Shown: in pieces, positions 1-12,343 of the stretch
Position numbering within the stretch: position 1 is the first letter of the stretch
Layout of the letters: every line of letters starts with the position of its first letter
Program-made: the position numbers and the translations under genes
NCBI RefSeq assembly: GCF_031846415.1
Contig: NZ_JAVRHT010000013.1
Coordinates: 1-64,000 of the forward strand
DNA length: 64,000 nt
Direction: 5' to 3'
Origin: Rubrivirga litoralis
GTDB lineage: Bacteria; Bacteroidota; Rhodothermia; Rhodothermales; Rubricoccaceae
The notes under the pieces: generated by a model
The model's input: the letters and a program-made list of their open reading frames with translations, nothing else
Database searches by the model: none
What the model was told of the DNA's origin: nothing

Positions 1-38
1 TCTCTCCGCTCTCTCCGCTCTCTCCGCTCTCTCCGCTA
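1..38. repeat. 9-bp tandem array abutting the stop codon of the MFS gene
   Basis: Four head-to-tail copies of TCTCTCCGC run up to the stop codon (TAG on the minus strand) of the adjacent transporter gene. Read on the minus strand the unit is GCGGAGAGA, directly following the stop. The same word (TAGAGCGGAGAGAGCAG) forms the array after the stop codon of the gene ending at 20717, so the two belong to one family. The array may continue beyond the left edge of the window. Confidence 0.85.
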
Positions 39-1382
39 CGCCGCCTGCTCCGTCGGCTCCGGCAGCGCGCGCCAGACGAGGGCGGCCATCGCGAGCGTGA
101 CGGCGGCCGAGACCAGCGTCGTCGCCCGGTAGCCGGCGTCGGCGTAGAGGGCGCCGGCGGCCGTGGCGCCCAGGCCGGTCCCGATCTGGCCGACCGCGAT
201 CGTGAGCGACAGGAACGCCCCGCGCTGGCGGCCGGGCACGAGCGCCGTGAGGAGCGCCTGGAGCGGGGCGGCCCGCATCGCGAACAGGCCCATGATGGCC
301 ACGTACACCGGGTACGCCGTCCACCGCTCGGCGACGACGAACGTGAGCGCCGCCGTCACGACGGCGAGCCCGAGGCACGAGGCGAGGATGAGCGGCTTGC
401 GCCCGACCGAGTCCGAGAGCGTCCCCGCCCGCGGCCCGATCGCCACGCTCGCCGCCCCGCCCACGAGGAACAGCGTGGCGATAAAGTCGAGCGGGAGCCC
501 GAAGACCGCGAGCGGGCGCCCGAAGACGGCCACGTCGAGCGGGAACCGGGTCGTCAGCCACTGGGGGAGGTAGACGATGAGGAGGCCCAGCCCGAGGTAC
601 ATCAGGAAGTAGGTGGCGACCGCGACCGCCGTGTCGCGCCGGGCCAGGAGCGCCCGGTACTGGCGGAGCGCGCCGGCGACCGTCGGCCGCTCGTCCGAGA
701 GGCGGACGTCGGGCTGCGGCACGACCGTCAGGATGAGGACGAACGCGATCACCATGACGCCGGCGAACGCCACGAACGGCGTCCTGAACCCGACGCCGAC
801 CGCGAGCGCCCGCCCGATGGGGATGCCGAGCACGAGCCCGAACGGGACCCCGCTCATGACCCACCCCGTCGCCCAGCCCCGCCGCTCGTACGGGAAGTAG
901 TCGCCGCAGTAGCTGACGGCCGCGCCCGAAAGCATCCCGCCCCCCGCGCCGGCCAGCACGCGGACGGTCAGGAGCGACCCGAACGTGTCGGCCAGGCCGT
1001 GGAGCGCGAGCGCGGCTGCCAGCGCCCCCGACCCGATGAGGAGCACGCGGCGGCGCCCCACGCGGTCCGAGATCGGCCCCATGACGAGCGCCGCCGCCGC
1101 GAGCACCCACGAGTACGCCGACACGAGCAGCCCGAGCTTCCCCACACCTACGCCCAGCGCCTCGCCGATGATGGGCAAGATGGGCGTGACGACGATCGTC
1201 TGGCTCGCCGCCGTGAACACGAGGAGCCAGAGGGCGAACAGGATGCCGGCGGTGCGGGCGGAGGAGGGGGCCAGTGGGGTCAGTCGGTGTCGGGGGGAGC
1301 AGGACGAGCTTGGGCGGGGCGGGGTTCGCGTGGGCCGCCCCGCCCCACGCGGCCGTCGGCGCGCGCCATCCGGGAGGCACAA
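36..1382 (-). CDS. MFS transporter
   Basis: Major facilitator superfamily secondary transporter of the inner membrane, about 450 residues with roughly 12 hydrophobic segments. The first helix (FALWLLVFTAASQTIVVTPI) is followed by a DHA-type loop motif, MGPISDRVGRRRVLL, and the second half has the matching GTLSDSVGRKPLIL, both typical of proton-driven drug or metabolite exporters. The substrate cannot be told. The start is uncertain: the reading frame stays open to 1541 and there is an ATG at 1430, but it would overlap the start codon of the divergent gene at 1429. A TTG at 1382 leaves a short divergent spacer and is used here; the true start may be nearer the first helix. The tandem array at 1-38 follows its stop codon. 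Confidence 0.88.
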   Translation of the reverse strand: MCLPDGARRRPRGAGRPTRTPPRPSSSCSPRHRLTPLAPSSARTAGILFALWLLVFTAASQTIVVTPILPIIGEALGVGVGKLGLLVSAYSWVLAAAALVMGPISDRVGRRRVLLIGSGALAAALALHGLADTFGSLLTVRVLAGAGGGMLSGAAVSYCGDYFPYERRGWATGWVMSGVPFGLVLGIPIGRALAVGVGFRTPFVAFAGVMVIAFVLILTVVPQPDVRLSDERPTVAGALRQYRALLARRDTAVAVATYFLMYLGLGLLIVYLPQWLTTRFPLDVAVFGRPLAVFGLPLDFIATLFLVGGAASVAIGPRAGTLSDSVGRKPLILASCLGLAVVTAALTFVVAERWTAYPVYVAIMGLFAMRAAPLQALLTALVPGRQRGAFLSLTIAVGQIGTGLGATAAGALYADAGYRATTLVSAAVTLAMAALVWRALPEPTEQAA

Positions 1383-1428
1383 TGATCGGGGGCGAGCCGA
1401 GTCTTTTCCGTCCCGTATCCTCGCCGTC

Positions 1429-2454
1429 ATGACCCGCGCCGCTCTCCTCCTGCTCGCCCTCCTCCCGGCCGTCGCCGCGTGCGGCGCCGACCGCCCCGCC
1501 CCGCCCGCCGTGGTCGCCACGGGCGGGGCGGTGGAGGCCACAGAGGCCCCGGGCGGGGCGGCGCCCGCCGTCGTCCCCGCCGGCCTGGACGTGCCCGCCG
1601 AGATGGCCTACGTCCCGGGCGGGGCGGTGACCGTCGGCGTGCTCCCGGGCGAGGGAGGGATGCCCCACGAGCGCCCCGCCTTCCGCGCCGATGTCGCCCC
1701 GTTCCTCCTCGACCGCTCGCCCGTCACCGTCGCCCGCTTCCGCGCCTTCGCCGAGGCGACGGGCCGCGAGACGGAGGCCGAGCGGTTCGGCGACGGCCTC
1801 GTGATGGACCAGCAGACGGGGCAGTGGGCGCTCGTGCCCGGCGCCTCGTGGCGCCGCCCGCGCGGGGGCGCCGCGCCCGCCCCGCCCGACGACCACCCGG
1901 TCACGCAGGTGTCGTGGGCCGACGCCGACGCCTTCTGCCGCTGGGACGGCGCCGACGCCGGCGCCCCCAAGCGGCTCCCGACCGAGGTCGAGTGGGAGCA
2001 CGCCGCGCGCGGGGCCGCCGACGGCCGGAGCCCCTACGCCTGGGGCGACGCGCTCGGGGCCGGCGACCCGGCGCGGGGCGGGGCGGCCCGCGCCAACACC
2101 TGGACCGGCACGTTCCCCGGCGGCGACGACGGGGCCGACGGCTACCGCGACGGGACGAGCCCGGTCGGCGCGTTCGGCGCCACCCCGCTCGGGCTCACCG
2201 ACCTGGGCGGGAACGTGTGGGAGTGGACGGCCTCGTGGTACCGGCCGTACCCGCTCGGCGCCGACGGCGGGGCCGGCCCCGGCGCGCCGGCCGGGCCGAG
2301 CGGCGAGCCGGAGCGGGCGCAGCGCGGCGGCTCGTTCCTGTGCCACCCGTCGTACTGCCACGGCTTCCGCGTGAGCGCGCGGAGCCACTCGACGCCCGAA
2401 TCGTCGTTCGCCCACGTCGGCTTCCGCTGCGCGCGCGACGCGGGCGGGGCGTAA
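1429..2454 (+). CDS. exported formylglycine-generating-enzyme-like lipoprotein
   Basis: 341-residue protein of the SUMF1/FGE-sulfatase family. Residues 1-17 are a lipoprotein signal with lipobox AVAAC, so the mature protein should be membrane-anchored outside the cytoplasm. The FGE fold is complete: P.H.V..VSW.DA..FC around residues 150-170, GGNVWEWTASWY, and RGGSFLC. The two active-site cysteines of true FGEs are both present as CHPSYC (Cys305 and Cys310), with the downstream SARS..TPESSFAHVGFRCA block. True FGEs oxidise a sulfatase cysteine to formylglycine; relatives such as EgtB or PvdO lack this pair. No sulfatase gene lies in the window. Secretion is unusual for an enzyme acting on unfolded sulfatases, so another target is possible. 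Several in-frame copies of the GGGCGGGGCGG motif encode Gly/Ala-rich stretches. Confidence 0.88.
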   Translation: MTRAALLLLALLPAVAACGADRPAPPAVVATGGAVEATEAPGGAAPAVVPAGLDVPAEMAYVPGGAVTVGVLPGEGGMPHERPAFRADVAPFLLDRSPVTVARFRAFAEATGRETEAERFGDGLVMDQQTGQWALVPGASWRRPRGGAAPAPPDDHPVTQVSWADADAFCRWDGADAGAPKRLPTEVEWEHAARGAADGRSPYAWGDALGAGDPARGGAARANTWTGTFPGGDDGADGYRDGTSPVGAFGATPLGLTDLGGNVWEWTASWYRPYPLGADGGAGPGAPAGPSGEPERAQRGGSFLCHPSYCHGFRVSARSHSTPESSFAHVGFRCARDAGGA

Positions 2455-2843
2455 AGGGCAGAGGGCGGGGCGGCCTCCGATCTCCACCCCGCCCCACCGG
2501 AGCGCGGGCGGGGCGGGTGTGAGAGACTGTTTGGTGGAGGGTCTCCCTCCCCCACCGGGGGAGGGCCGGGGAGGGGGACGGACATCGAAACGGCCGTTGG
2601 GGGCAGGGCGGCCGCCCTGGGTCCCCTGGCTGCGCCGACCTCACGGTTGGCTGCGCCGGCCTTTCGGCTCCCGGCCTCGCAGGCTGGGGGAGGACTCGGA
2701 GCCGACTACGACCAGTCTCTGAGGCGAAGCCACGGCTCGCTTTAGCACAGGCTCGCCCCGGCGGACGGTTCCGTCGGGGTCCCGGCGGGTCCAGATGGAC
2801 TTACCCTTGCGGGATCCCTCACCCGCCCCGCCCGACCGCTGGA
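2455..2843. other. 389-bp spacer with dispersed repeat
   Basis: No convincing gene. The spacer holds several GGGCGGGGCGG motifs and, at 2541-2587, one copy of a 47-bp dispersed repeat (CTCCCTCCCCCACCGGGGGA core) that recurs at 37917-37963. Downstream it contains a C/T and G-rich stretch with no recognisable promoter before the symporter gene at 2844. Confidence 0.6.
2541..2587 (+). repeat. 47-bp dispersed palindromic repeat, copy 1
   Basis: Matches the sequence at 37917-37963 at 45 of 47 positions by direct comparison. The core is an imperfect inverted repeat (CCCTCCCCCACCGGGGGAGGG) followed by CCGGGGAGGGGGACGGACAT. A related, shorter version at 41958-42003 is translated inside the HD-like protein. 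Both full copies sit in intergenic DNA. Confidence 0.85.
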
Positions 2844-4445
2844 ATGGACTTCGCCACAATCGATTACGTCGTCTTCGGCGCCTACGCCGCCCTCATCATC
2901 GGCGTCGGCCTCTGGGTCTCGCGCGAGAAGGAGGGGCGCACGAAGGACTCGGCCGACTACTTCCTCGCCGGCAAGTCGCTCCCGTGGTGGGCGATCGGCG
3001 CCTCGCTGATCGCGTCGAACATCTCGGCCGAGCAGTTTATCGGCATGTCGGGGTCCGGCTTCCGGCTCGGCCTCGCGATCGCGTCCTACGAGTGGATGGC
3101 GGCCATCACGCTCCTCGTGATCGCGTGGTTCTTCCTCCCGATCTACCTCGAAAAAGGCATCTTCACGATGCCCCAGTTCCTCGAAGAACGCTACGACGGC
3201 CGCGTGCGGACGCTGCTCGCCGTGTTCTGGCTGCTCGTCTACGTCTTCGTCAACCTCACGGCCGTGCTCTACCTGGGCGCGCTCGCGATGGAGGGGATCA
3301 TGGGCGTCCCGCTGTTCTGGGGGATCGCCGGGCTCGCGATCTTCGCGACCGTCTACTCGATCTACGGCGGGCTGGAGGCGGTCGCCTGGACCGACGTCGT
3401 GCAGGTCGTCGTGCTCTTGGGAGGCGGCCTGCTTACGACGGTCCTGGCCCTCGACGCCTACGCCGACGGGGGCGGGGCGGCGGCCGGGCTCTCGAAGCTC
3501 GTCAGCGACCTCCCCAGCCGGTTCGACATGATCCTCGGGCCGGGCGAGCTCCTCTACCAGGACGACGCCGGGGTCACGCAGGACGCCTACCAACTCCTGC
3601 CCGGGCTGGGCGTGCTCTTGGGCGGCATGTGGGTGGCCAACCTGTTCTACTGGGGCTGCAACCAGTACATCATCCAGCGGGCGCTGGCGGCGAAGTCGCT
3701 GAAGGAGGCCCAGCGCGGGCTGGCGTTCGCGGCCGGCCTCAAGCTCGTGCTCCCGCTCGTCGTCGTGATCCCGGGCATCGTGGCGTTCGGGCTCGACGCG
3801 CCCATCGACAAGGCGGACCAGGCGTACCCGTGGCTCCTGGGCACCTACATCGGGCCGGGCCTGAAGGGGCTCGCGTTCGCGGCCCTCGCCGCGGCGATTG
3901 TGTCGTCGTTGGCGTCGATGATGAACTCGACGGCTACGATCTTCACGATCGACCTCTACAAGTCGCGGAACCCCGGGGCGTCGGAAACGCGGCTCGTGAC
4001 GATCGGCCGGCTCGTGAGCCTCGTCGCGATCACGATCGCGGCGCTCGTGGCGTACCCGCTCCTGGGCGCCATCGACCAGGCGTTCCAGTACATCCAGGAG
4101 TACACCGGTTTTATCAGCCCAGGCGTGCTCGCCGTCTTCGTGATGGGCCTGTTCTGGCGCAAGGCGACGGCCAACGCCGCGCTCGTGACGGCGGTCCTCT
4201 CGATCCCGCTCTCGGCGCTCGCCAAGGTGCTGCTCCCGTCGATCCCGTTCCTGAACCGGATGGGCTACGTGTTCCTGGTCTCCGTCGCGCTCATCGTGGT
4301 CATCTCGCTCCTTGAGGCGAAGGGCAAGGACAGCCCGAAGGCAATCCGCATCGCGGGCGTGAAGCTGGCGAGCGATCCGGTGTTCCTGACCGCCACGTTC
4401 GGCATCCTCGGCGTGACGGCGGCGCTCTACGCCGTGTTCTGGTAG
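2844..4445 (+). CDS. sodium/solute symporter (SGLT-like)
   Basis: 533-residue member of the solute:sodium symporter family (TC 2.A.21), close to vSGLT-type sugar cotransporters. It carries the family hallmarks: SADYFLAGKSLPWWAIGASLIASNIS near residue 35-60, SYEWMAA, IYGGLEAVAWTDVVQ around residue 175, NQYIIQRALAAKSLKEAQRG around 270, and the Na2-site region SSLASMMNSTATIFTIDLY around 350. About 14 hydrophobic segments. It should import a sugar or related solute with sodium, consistent with a marine organism. It has no operon partner: the next gene is convergent. Confidence 0.93.
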   Translation: MDFATIDYVVFGAYAALIIGVGLWVSREKEGRTKDSADYFLAGKSLPWWAIGASLIASNISAEQFIGMSGSGFRLGLAIASYEWMAAITLLVIAWFFLPIYLEKGIFTMPQFLEERYDGRVRTLLAVFWLLVYVFVNLTAVLYLGALAMEGIMGVPLFWGIAGLAIFATVYSIYGGLEAVAWTDVVQVVVLLGGGLLTTVLALDAYADGGGAAAGLSKLVSDLPSRFDMILGPGELLYQDDAGVTQDAYQLLPGLGVLLGGMWVANLFYWGCNQYIIQRALAAKSLKEAQRGLAFAAGLKLVLPLVVVIPGIVAFGLDAPIDKADQAYPWLLGTYIGPGLKGLAFAALAAAIVSSLASMMNSTATIFTIDLYKSRNPGASETRLVTIGRLVSLVAITIAALVAYPLLGAIDQAFQYIQEYTGFISPGVLAVFVMGLFWRKATANAALVTAVLSIPLSALAKVLLPSIPFLNRMGYVFLVSVALIVVISLLEAKGKDSPKAIRIAGVKLASDPVFLTATFGILGVTAALYAVFW

Positions 4446-4675
4446 GATCGCCCTGCTCGCGGAAGCCGCCCCGCCCGATCCTGTGCGCATGGTCGGCGCG
4501 GTCGAGGCCGTCGCCGGAGCCCCGCCCCCCGCTGCGACGGCTGGGGCGGGGCGGCGGACCTGGAGGTGACGCGGGCCGTGAACCCGCCCGGGCAGCCCAC
4601 CACCCCGCCCGGAGACTGCGCGGGCGGGGCGGCGGGCTCGCAGGAAAGCCAGGCCGAAACGGCCTCGGCAGCCGC

Positions 4676-5110
4676 TTAGCGGTCGAGGACGCCCGCGAAC
4701 TCGTCGATCCCCGCGCCCTCGGGGTACGGGTCCTTCGGGTCCGGCCCGTACGCGTTGGGGCCGGCGTCGCCCTCGATGACCATGAAGTAGAGGAGGATGA
4801 ACCCGCCGATAAAGGGGACGAGCGACACGAGGTACCACCACCCGCTCCGGTCCGTGTCGTGGAGCCGGCGCACGGCGACAGCGAGGGACGGAAGGAGGAG
4901 GCCGAGCGCCAGCGCGATGTAGAGGAGGCCTGCAACGATCGCCAGACTCTCCGAAATGGAGATCAGGATGACGGCGACGACGACGACCGCGATCGCGACA
5001 AGTACGGAGAACAGGTAGAACATCCAGTACTCCTTGCGCCGCGCGCGGCCCTCGAAATCGGCGTAGTGGTTTTTGACGATGTCGACGAAGTATTCCTGGA
5101 AGGCGTCCAT
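4676..5110 (-). CDS. DUF805 membrane protein
   Basis: 144-residue inner-membrane protein of the DUF805 family, function unknown. The N-terminus has the family signature F.GRARRKEYWMFYLF, followed by three hydrophobic segments (about residues 30-52, 60-80 and 95-112), with the second signature VRRLHDTDRSGWWYL between them. The C-terminal tail is acidic and hydrophilic (GPDPKDPYPEGAG). The ATG start is clear. Upstream, at 5131-5149, the leader contains a small inverted repeat GGCTCC-N7-GGAGCC. Confidence 0.92.
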   Translation of the reverse strand: MDAFQEYFVDIVKNHYADFEGRARRKEYWMFYLFSVLVAIAVVVVAVILISISESLAIVAGLLYIALALGLLLPSLAVAVRRLHDTDRSGWWYLVSLVPFIGGFILLYFMVIEGDAGPNAYGPDPKDPYPEGAGIDEFAGVLDR

Positions 5111-5221
5111 AGGGGCGAGGTGGGTGGAGAGGCTCCAAAGAACGGAGCCCTAACCCCTTGTGCAACTGGAGAGCCTTTGCCGCGCCCGTCCGTCGCGGGG
5201 AGCCGCCGGCCCGCCCGCCGG

Positions 5222-5230
5222 TACCTTCCG
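5222..5230 (+). promoter_or_regulatory. TAnnTTC-type -7-like element before purL
   Basis: TACCTTCCG resembles the Bacteroidota-type -7 box TAnnTTTG and lies 36 bp before the purL ATG. AT-rich words are rare in this DNA, which makes the match stand out, but no clear -33 partner is visible. Confidence 0.35.
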
Positions 5231-5265
5231 GCTCCGCCCCGCCCCCGCCCTCTGGGTCCGCCCGC

Positions 5266-7650
5266 ATGACGCCGCAGCCGCTCCCCGCCGACCCCGAGGT
5301 CACCGACGCCCTCGCCCGCGAGCACGGGCTGACCGACGACGAGTACGCGCGCGTCCAGGAGGTCCTGGGCCGCGTGCCGACCTACACCGAACTCGGCGTG
5401 TACTCGGTCATGTGGTCCGAGCACTGCTCGTACAAGAACTCGATCGCGCTCCTCAAGACGCTCCCCCGCGACGGCGAGCGGCTCCTGGCCGCGGCCGGCG
5501 ACGAGAACGCCGGGCTCGTCGACATCGGGGGCGGGCTCGCGTGCGCGTTCAAGATCGAGAGCCACAACCACCCGAGCGCCGTCGAGCCGTACCAGGGCGC
5601 GGCGACGGGCGTGGGCGGCATCCAGCGCGACATCTTTACGATGGGCGCCCGGCCCATCGCCAGCCTCAACTCGCTCCGGTTCGGGTCGCTCGACAGCCCG
5701 CGCGTGCGGTTCCTGTTCGACGGCGTCGTCCGCGGCATCGGCGGCTACGGCAACTCGTTCGGCGTGCCGACGGTGGGCGGGGAGGTCGTGTTCGACGCCT
5801 CTTACGAGGGCAACCCGCTCGTGAACGCCATGTCGGTCGGCGTGGTCAAGGCCGGCGAGACCGTGAGCGCGACGGCCGAGGGCGTGGGCAACCCGGTCTA
5901 CATCGTGGGCTCGGCGACCGGCCGCGACGGCATCCACGGGGCCACGTTCGCGTCCGAGGAGATTTCGGAGGACTCCGACGCGAAGCGGCCCAACGTCCAG
6001 GTGGGCGACCCGTTCACCGAAAAGCTGCTGCTCGAAGCCAGCCTGGAGGCCATCGCGACGGGCGCCGTCGTAGGGATGCAGGACATGGGCGCGGCCGGCA
6101 TCACGTGCTCGTCGTCGGAGATGAGCGAGAAGGGCGGGGTGGGGATGGACCTCCAGCTCGACCGGACGCCCCAGCGCGAGGCCGGCATGACGCCGTACGA
6201 GCTGCTGCTGTCCGAGAGCCAGGAGCGGATGCTGGTCGTGGTCGAGCGGGGCCGCGAGGCCGAGATCGAGGCCGTCTTCGACAAGTGGGACCTCCACGCC
6301 GTCCAGATCGGCGAGGTCACGGACACGGAGCGCGTCCGCGTCTTTTGGCACGGCGACTTGGTCGTCGACGTGCCGGCCGAGTCGCTGGTGCTGGGTGGCG
6401 GCGCGCCGGTCTACCATCGCGAGACGCAGCGGCCGGGCTATCTCGACGCCACGCGTGCGTGGGACGCCACGGACCTGGCCGACCTCCTGCCCACGTCGGC
6501 GGAGACCGGCGCTGGGACGGCCGGCGGCGCCCTCGTCGCGCTCATGGGCGCGCCCAACGTGGCCTCCAAGCGGTGGGTGTTCCAGCAGTACGACCACGAG
6601 GTGCGGACGAACACCGTCGCCGGCCCCGGCCCCACCGACGCCGCCGTCGTCCGCCTCAAAGGCACCACCCCGCCCGCCGCAGACGGCCCGGGCGGGGCGG
6701 GCAGCCCGGGCGGGGCGGAGCGCGGGCTGGCCATGACGACCGACTGCAACGGCCGCTACGTCTACCTCAACCCGCGGCGCGGCGCCCGGATCGCCGTCGC
6801 CGAGGCGGCGCGGAACGTGGTCTGCGCCGGCGGCGAGCCGCTCGCCGTCACGAACTGCCTCAACTTCGGTAACCCGTACAAGCCCGAGGTCTACTGGCAG
6901 TTTACCGAGGCCGTCGGCGGGCTGGGCGACGCGTGCCGCGCGCTGGGAACGCCCGTCACCGGCGGCAACGTCAGCTTCTACAACGAGAGCCCGGACGAGC
7001 GCGGCGGCACGCGCGCCGTCTTCCCCACGCCCACGATCGGGATGGTGGGGCTCGTCGACGACGTGGCCGCGCACACGACGACGGCCGCGTGGGCGGCGCC
7101 CGGCGACCGGCTCCTCCTGGTCTCGCCCGCCGCGTGGTGGCACACGGGCGGGGTGGAGGCGAGCGAGTACCTCGCCCACGTCCACGGGACCACGGCCGGC
7201 GACGCGCCGCACCTGGACCTGGACGAAGAGAAGGCGGTCCAGGCGGCGGTGCTGGCCGCGATCCGCGCCGGCCTCGTGCGGAGCGCCCACGACGTCGCCG
7301 ACGGCGGCCTCGCCGTGTCGCTCGCCGAGAGCGCCGTGTTTTCCGGCCTGGGCGCCGAGGTGGCCCTCCCCGCCCTCGACGCGCGCCTCGACGCCGTCCT
7401 GTTCGGCGAGGCCCAGAGCCGCGTCGTCCTCTCGGTCGCGCCCGACGACGCCCAATCCGTGCGCGCGCTCTGCGCCGAGCACGGCGCCCAGGCGACGCCG
7501 ATCGGGACGGTCACGGACGGCCCGCTCCAGGTCACCGTCGGTGCCGAGCCCGCCCTCTCGGTGCCGGTCGCCGACCTCGCGCGGCCCTACGAGACGGCGA
7601 TCCCCGACGCGATGGCCGCCCCGGAAGCCAGGGGCGGCCCGGCGGTCTAG
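5266..7650 (+). CDS. purL: phosphoribosylformylglycinamidine synthase, PurL subunit
   Basis: 794-residue small-type PurL, the ATP-dependent synthase subunit that converts FGAR to FGAM in purine synthesis together with PurQ and PurS (not in this window). Visible motifs include YSVMWSEHCSYKNS near the N-terminus, KIESHNHPSAVEPYQGAATGVGG, DIFTMGARPIA, MQDMGAAGITCSSSEMS and TGGNVSFYNES. The ATG at 5266 fits family N-termini; the frame is open further upstream but that part is low-complexity. Compared with usual 740-residue enzymes it has an extra Gly/Pro-rich segment at residues 467-485, between VVRLKGT and GLAMTTD, made of GC-motif repeats. Confidence 0.97.
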   Translation: MTPQPLPADPEVTDALAREHGLTDDEYARVQEVLGRVPTYTELGVYSVMWSEHCSYKNSIALLKTLPRDGERLLAAAGDENAGLVDIGGGLACAFKIESHNHPSAVEPYQGAATGVGGIQRDIFTMGARPIASLNSLRFGSLDSPRVRFLFDGVVRGIGGYGNSFGVPTVGGEVVFDASYEGNPLVNAMSVGVVKAGETVSATAEGVGNPVYIVGSATGRDGIHGATFASEEISEDSDAKRPNVQVGDPFTEKLLLEASLEAIATGAVVGMQDMGAAGITCSSSEMSEKGGVGMDLQLDRTPQREAGMTPYELLLSESQERMLVVVERGREAEIEAVFDKWDLHAVQIGEVTDTERVRVFWHGDLVVDVPAESLVLGGGAPVYHRETQRPGYLDATRAWDATDLADLLPTSAETGAGTAGGALVALMGAPNVASKRWVFQQYDHEVRTNTVAGPGPTDAAVVRLKGTTPPAADGPGGAGSPGGAERGLAMTTDCNGRYVYLNPRRGARIAVAEAARNVVCAGGEPLAVTNCLNFGNPYKPEVYWQFTEAVGGLGDACRALGTPVTGGNVSFYNESPDERGGTRAVFPTPTIGMVGLVDDVAAHTTTAAWAAPGDRLLLVSPAAWWHTGGVEASEYLAHVHGTTAGDAPHLDLDEEKAVQAAVLAAIRAGLVRSAHDVADGGLAVSLAESAVFSGLGAEVALPALDARLDAVLFGEAQSRVVLSVAPDDAQSVRALCAEHGAQATPIGTVTDGPLQVTVGAEPALSVPVADLARPYETAIPDAMAAPEARGGPAV

Positions 7651-7700
7651 CCGCCCCGCCCGCGCCGCTGGGGCGGGGTGGCTCCCGGGCGGGGCGGCCG

Positions 7701-9665
<1,965 letters not shown>

Positions 9666-9669
9666 GTCT

Positions 9670-11751
<2,082 letters not shown>

Positions 11752-11929
11752 AGGGGGCGGGGTGGGACGCCCCCGGTATCGTCGGGCCGGTGTCGGACCT
11801 AAGGCGCGGCGGGCCGCCGCGGTAAGAGCGGCGGGCGGGGCGGCGTCTGGAGAGCGTGCGCCGCCGGCCGGAAGAACCCGAACCCGCCCCGCCCGTACTA
11901 TTCCGACCCCTTACCATCTCCACGTTTCC

Positions 11930-12265
11930 ATGTCCGCCTACGTCACCGGCACCGACGACAACTTCGAGTCCGAAGTCCTCCACAGCGACCAGCCCGTCCT
12001 CGTCGACTTCTGGGCCACGTGGTGCGGCCCGTGCCGCACGATCGCCCCGACGATCGAAGAGATCGCCGCCGACTACGACGGGAAGGCCAAGGTGGTCAAG
12101 CTCGACGTCGACAGCAACCCGCAGACGGCGATGAAGTACGGGATCCGCTCGATCCCCTCGCTCCTGTTCTTCAAGGGCGGCAAGCCCGTCGACCAGATGG
12201 TCGGCGTGGTCCCGAAGAAGGTGCTCGCCGAGAAGCTCGACGCCCTCGCCGGCCAAGCGGCCTAG
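11930..12265 (+). CDS. trxA: thioredoxin
   Basis: 111-residue cytoplasmic thioredoxin with the WCGPC redox site (ATWCGPCRTIAP), the conserved Asp of LVDFWA, and the cis-proline loop IRSIPSLLFFKGG. It reduces protein disulfides and is itself reduced by the thioredoxin reductase encoded next. The open frame extends upstream, but the ATG at 11930 gives the standard length. A GC-rich hairpin separates it from trxB, suggesting partial termination between the two. Confidence 0.97.
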   Translation: MSAYVTGTDDNFESEVLHSDQPVLVDFWATWCGPCRTIAPTIEEIAADYDGKAKVVKLDVDSNPQTAMKYGIRSIPSLLFFKGGKPVDQMVGVVPKKVLAEKLDALAGQAA

Positions 12266-12281
12266 CCCGCCCCGCCCGCGC

Positions 12282-12315
12282 CGGGGGCGCCTCCTCACGC
12301 GGGGGGGCGCCCCCG
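12282..12315 (+). terminator. hairpin between trxA and trxB
   Basis: Perfect 10-bp inverted repeat CGGGGGCGCC / GGCGCCCCCG with a 14-nt loop, beginning 17 bp after the trxA stop. No T-run follows, so it is a stalling or processing hairpin rather than a textbook intrinsic terminator. It could set the trxA:trxB ratio. Confidence 0.55.
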
Positions 12316-12343
12316 ACTTGTATCCGCTCGCACTCCGAAACCG

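Noticed and set aside
2742..5303. Very long minus-strand open frame (853 codons) across the symporter gene
   Set aside because: Antisense shadow typical of high-GC DNA; the translation is Arg/His/Asp-rich low complexity, while the plus strand encodes a clear symporter and another minus frame the DUF805 protein.
4963..7482. 839-codon minus-strand open frame opposite purL
   Set aside because: Composition is shadow-like (ARG/VAL/HIS/ASP-rich) and purL is unambiguous on the other strand.
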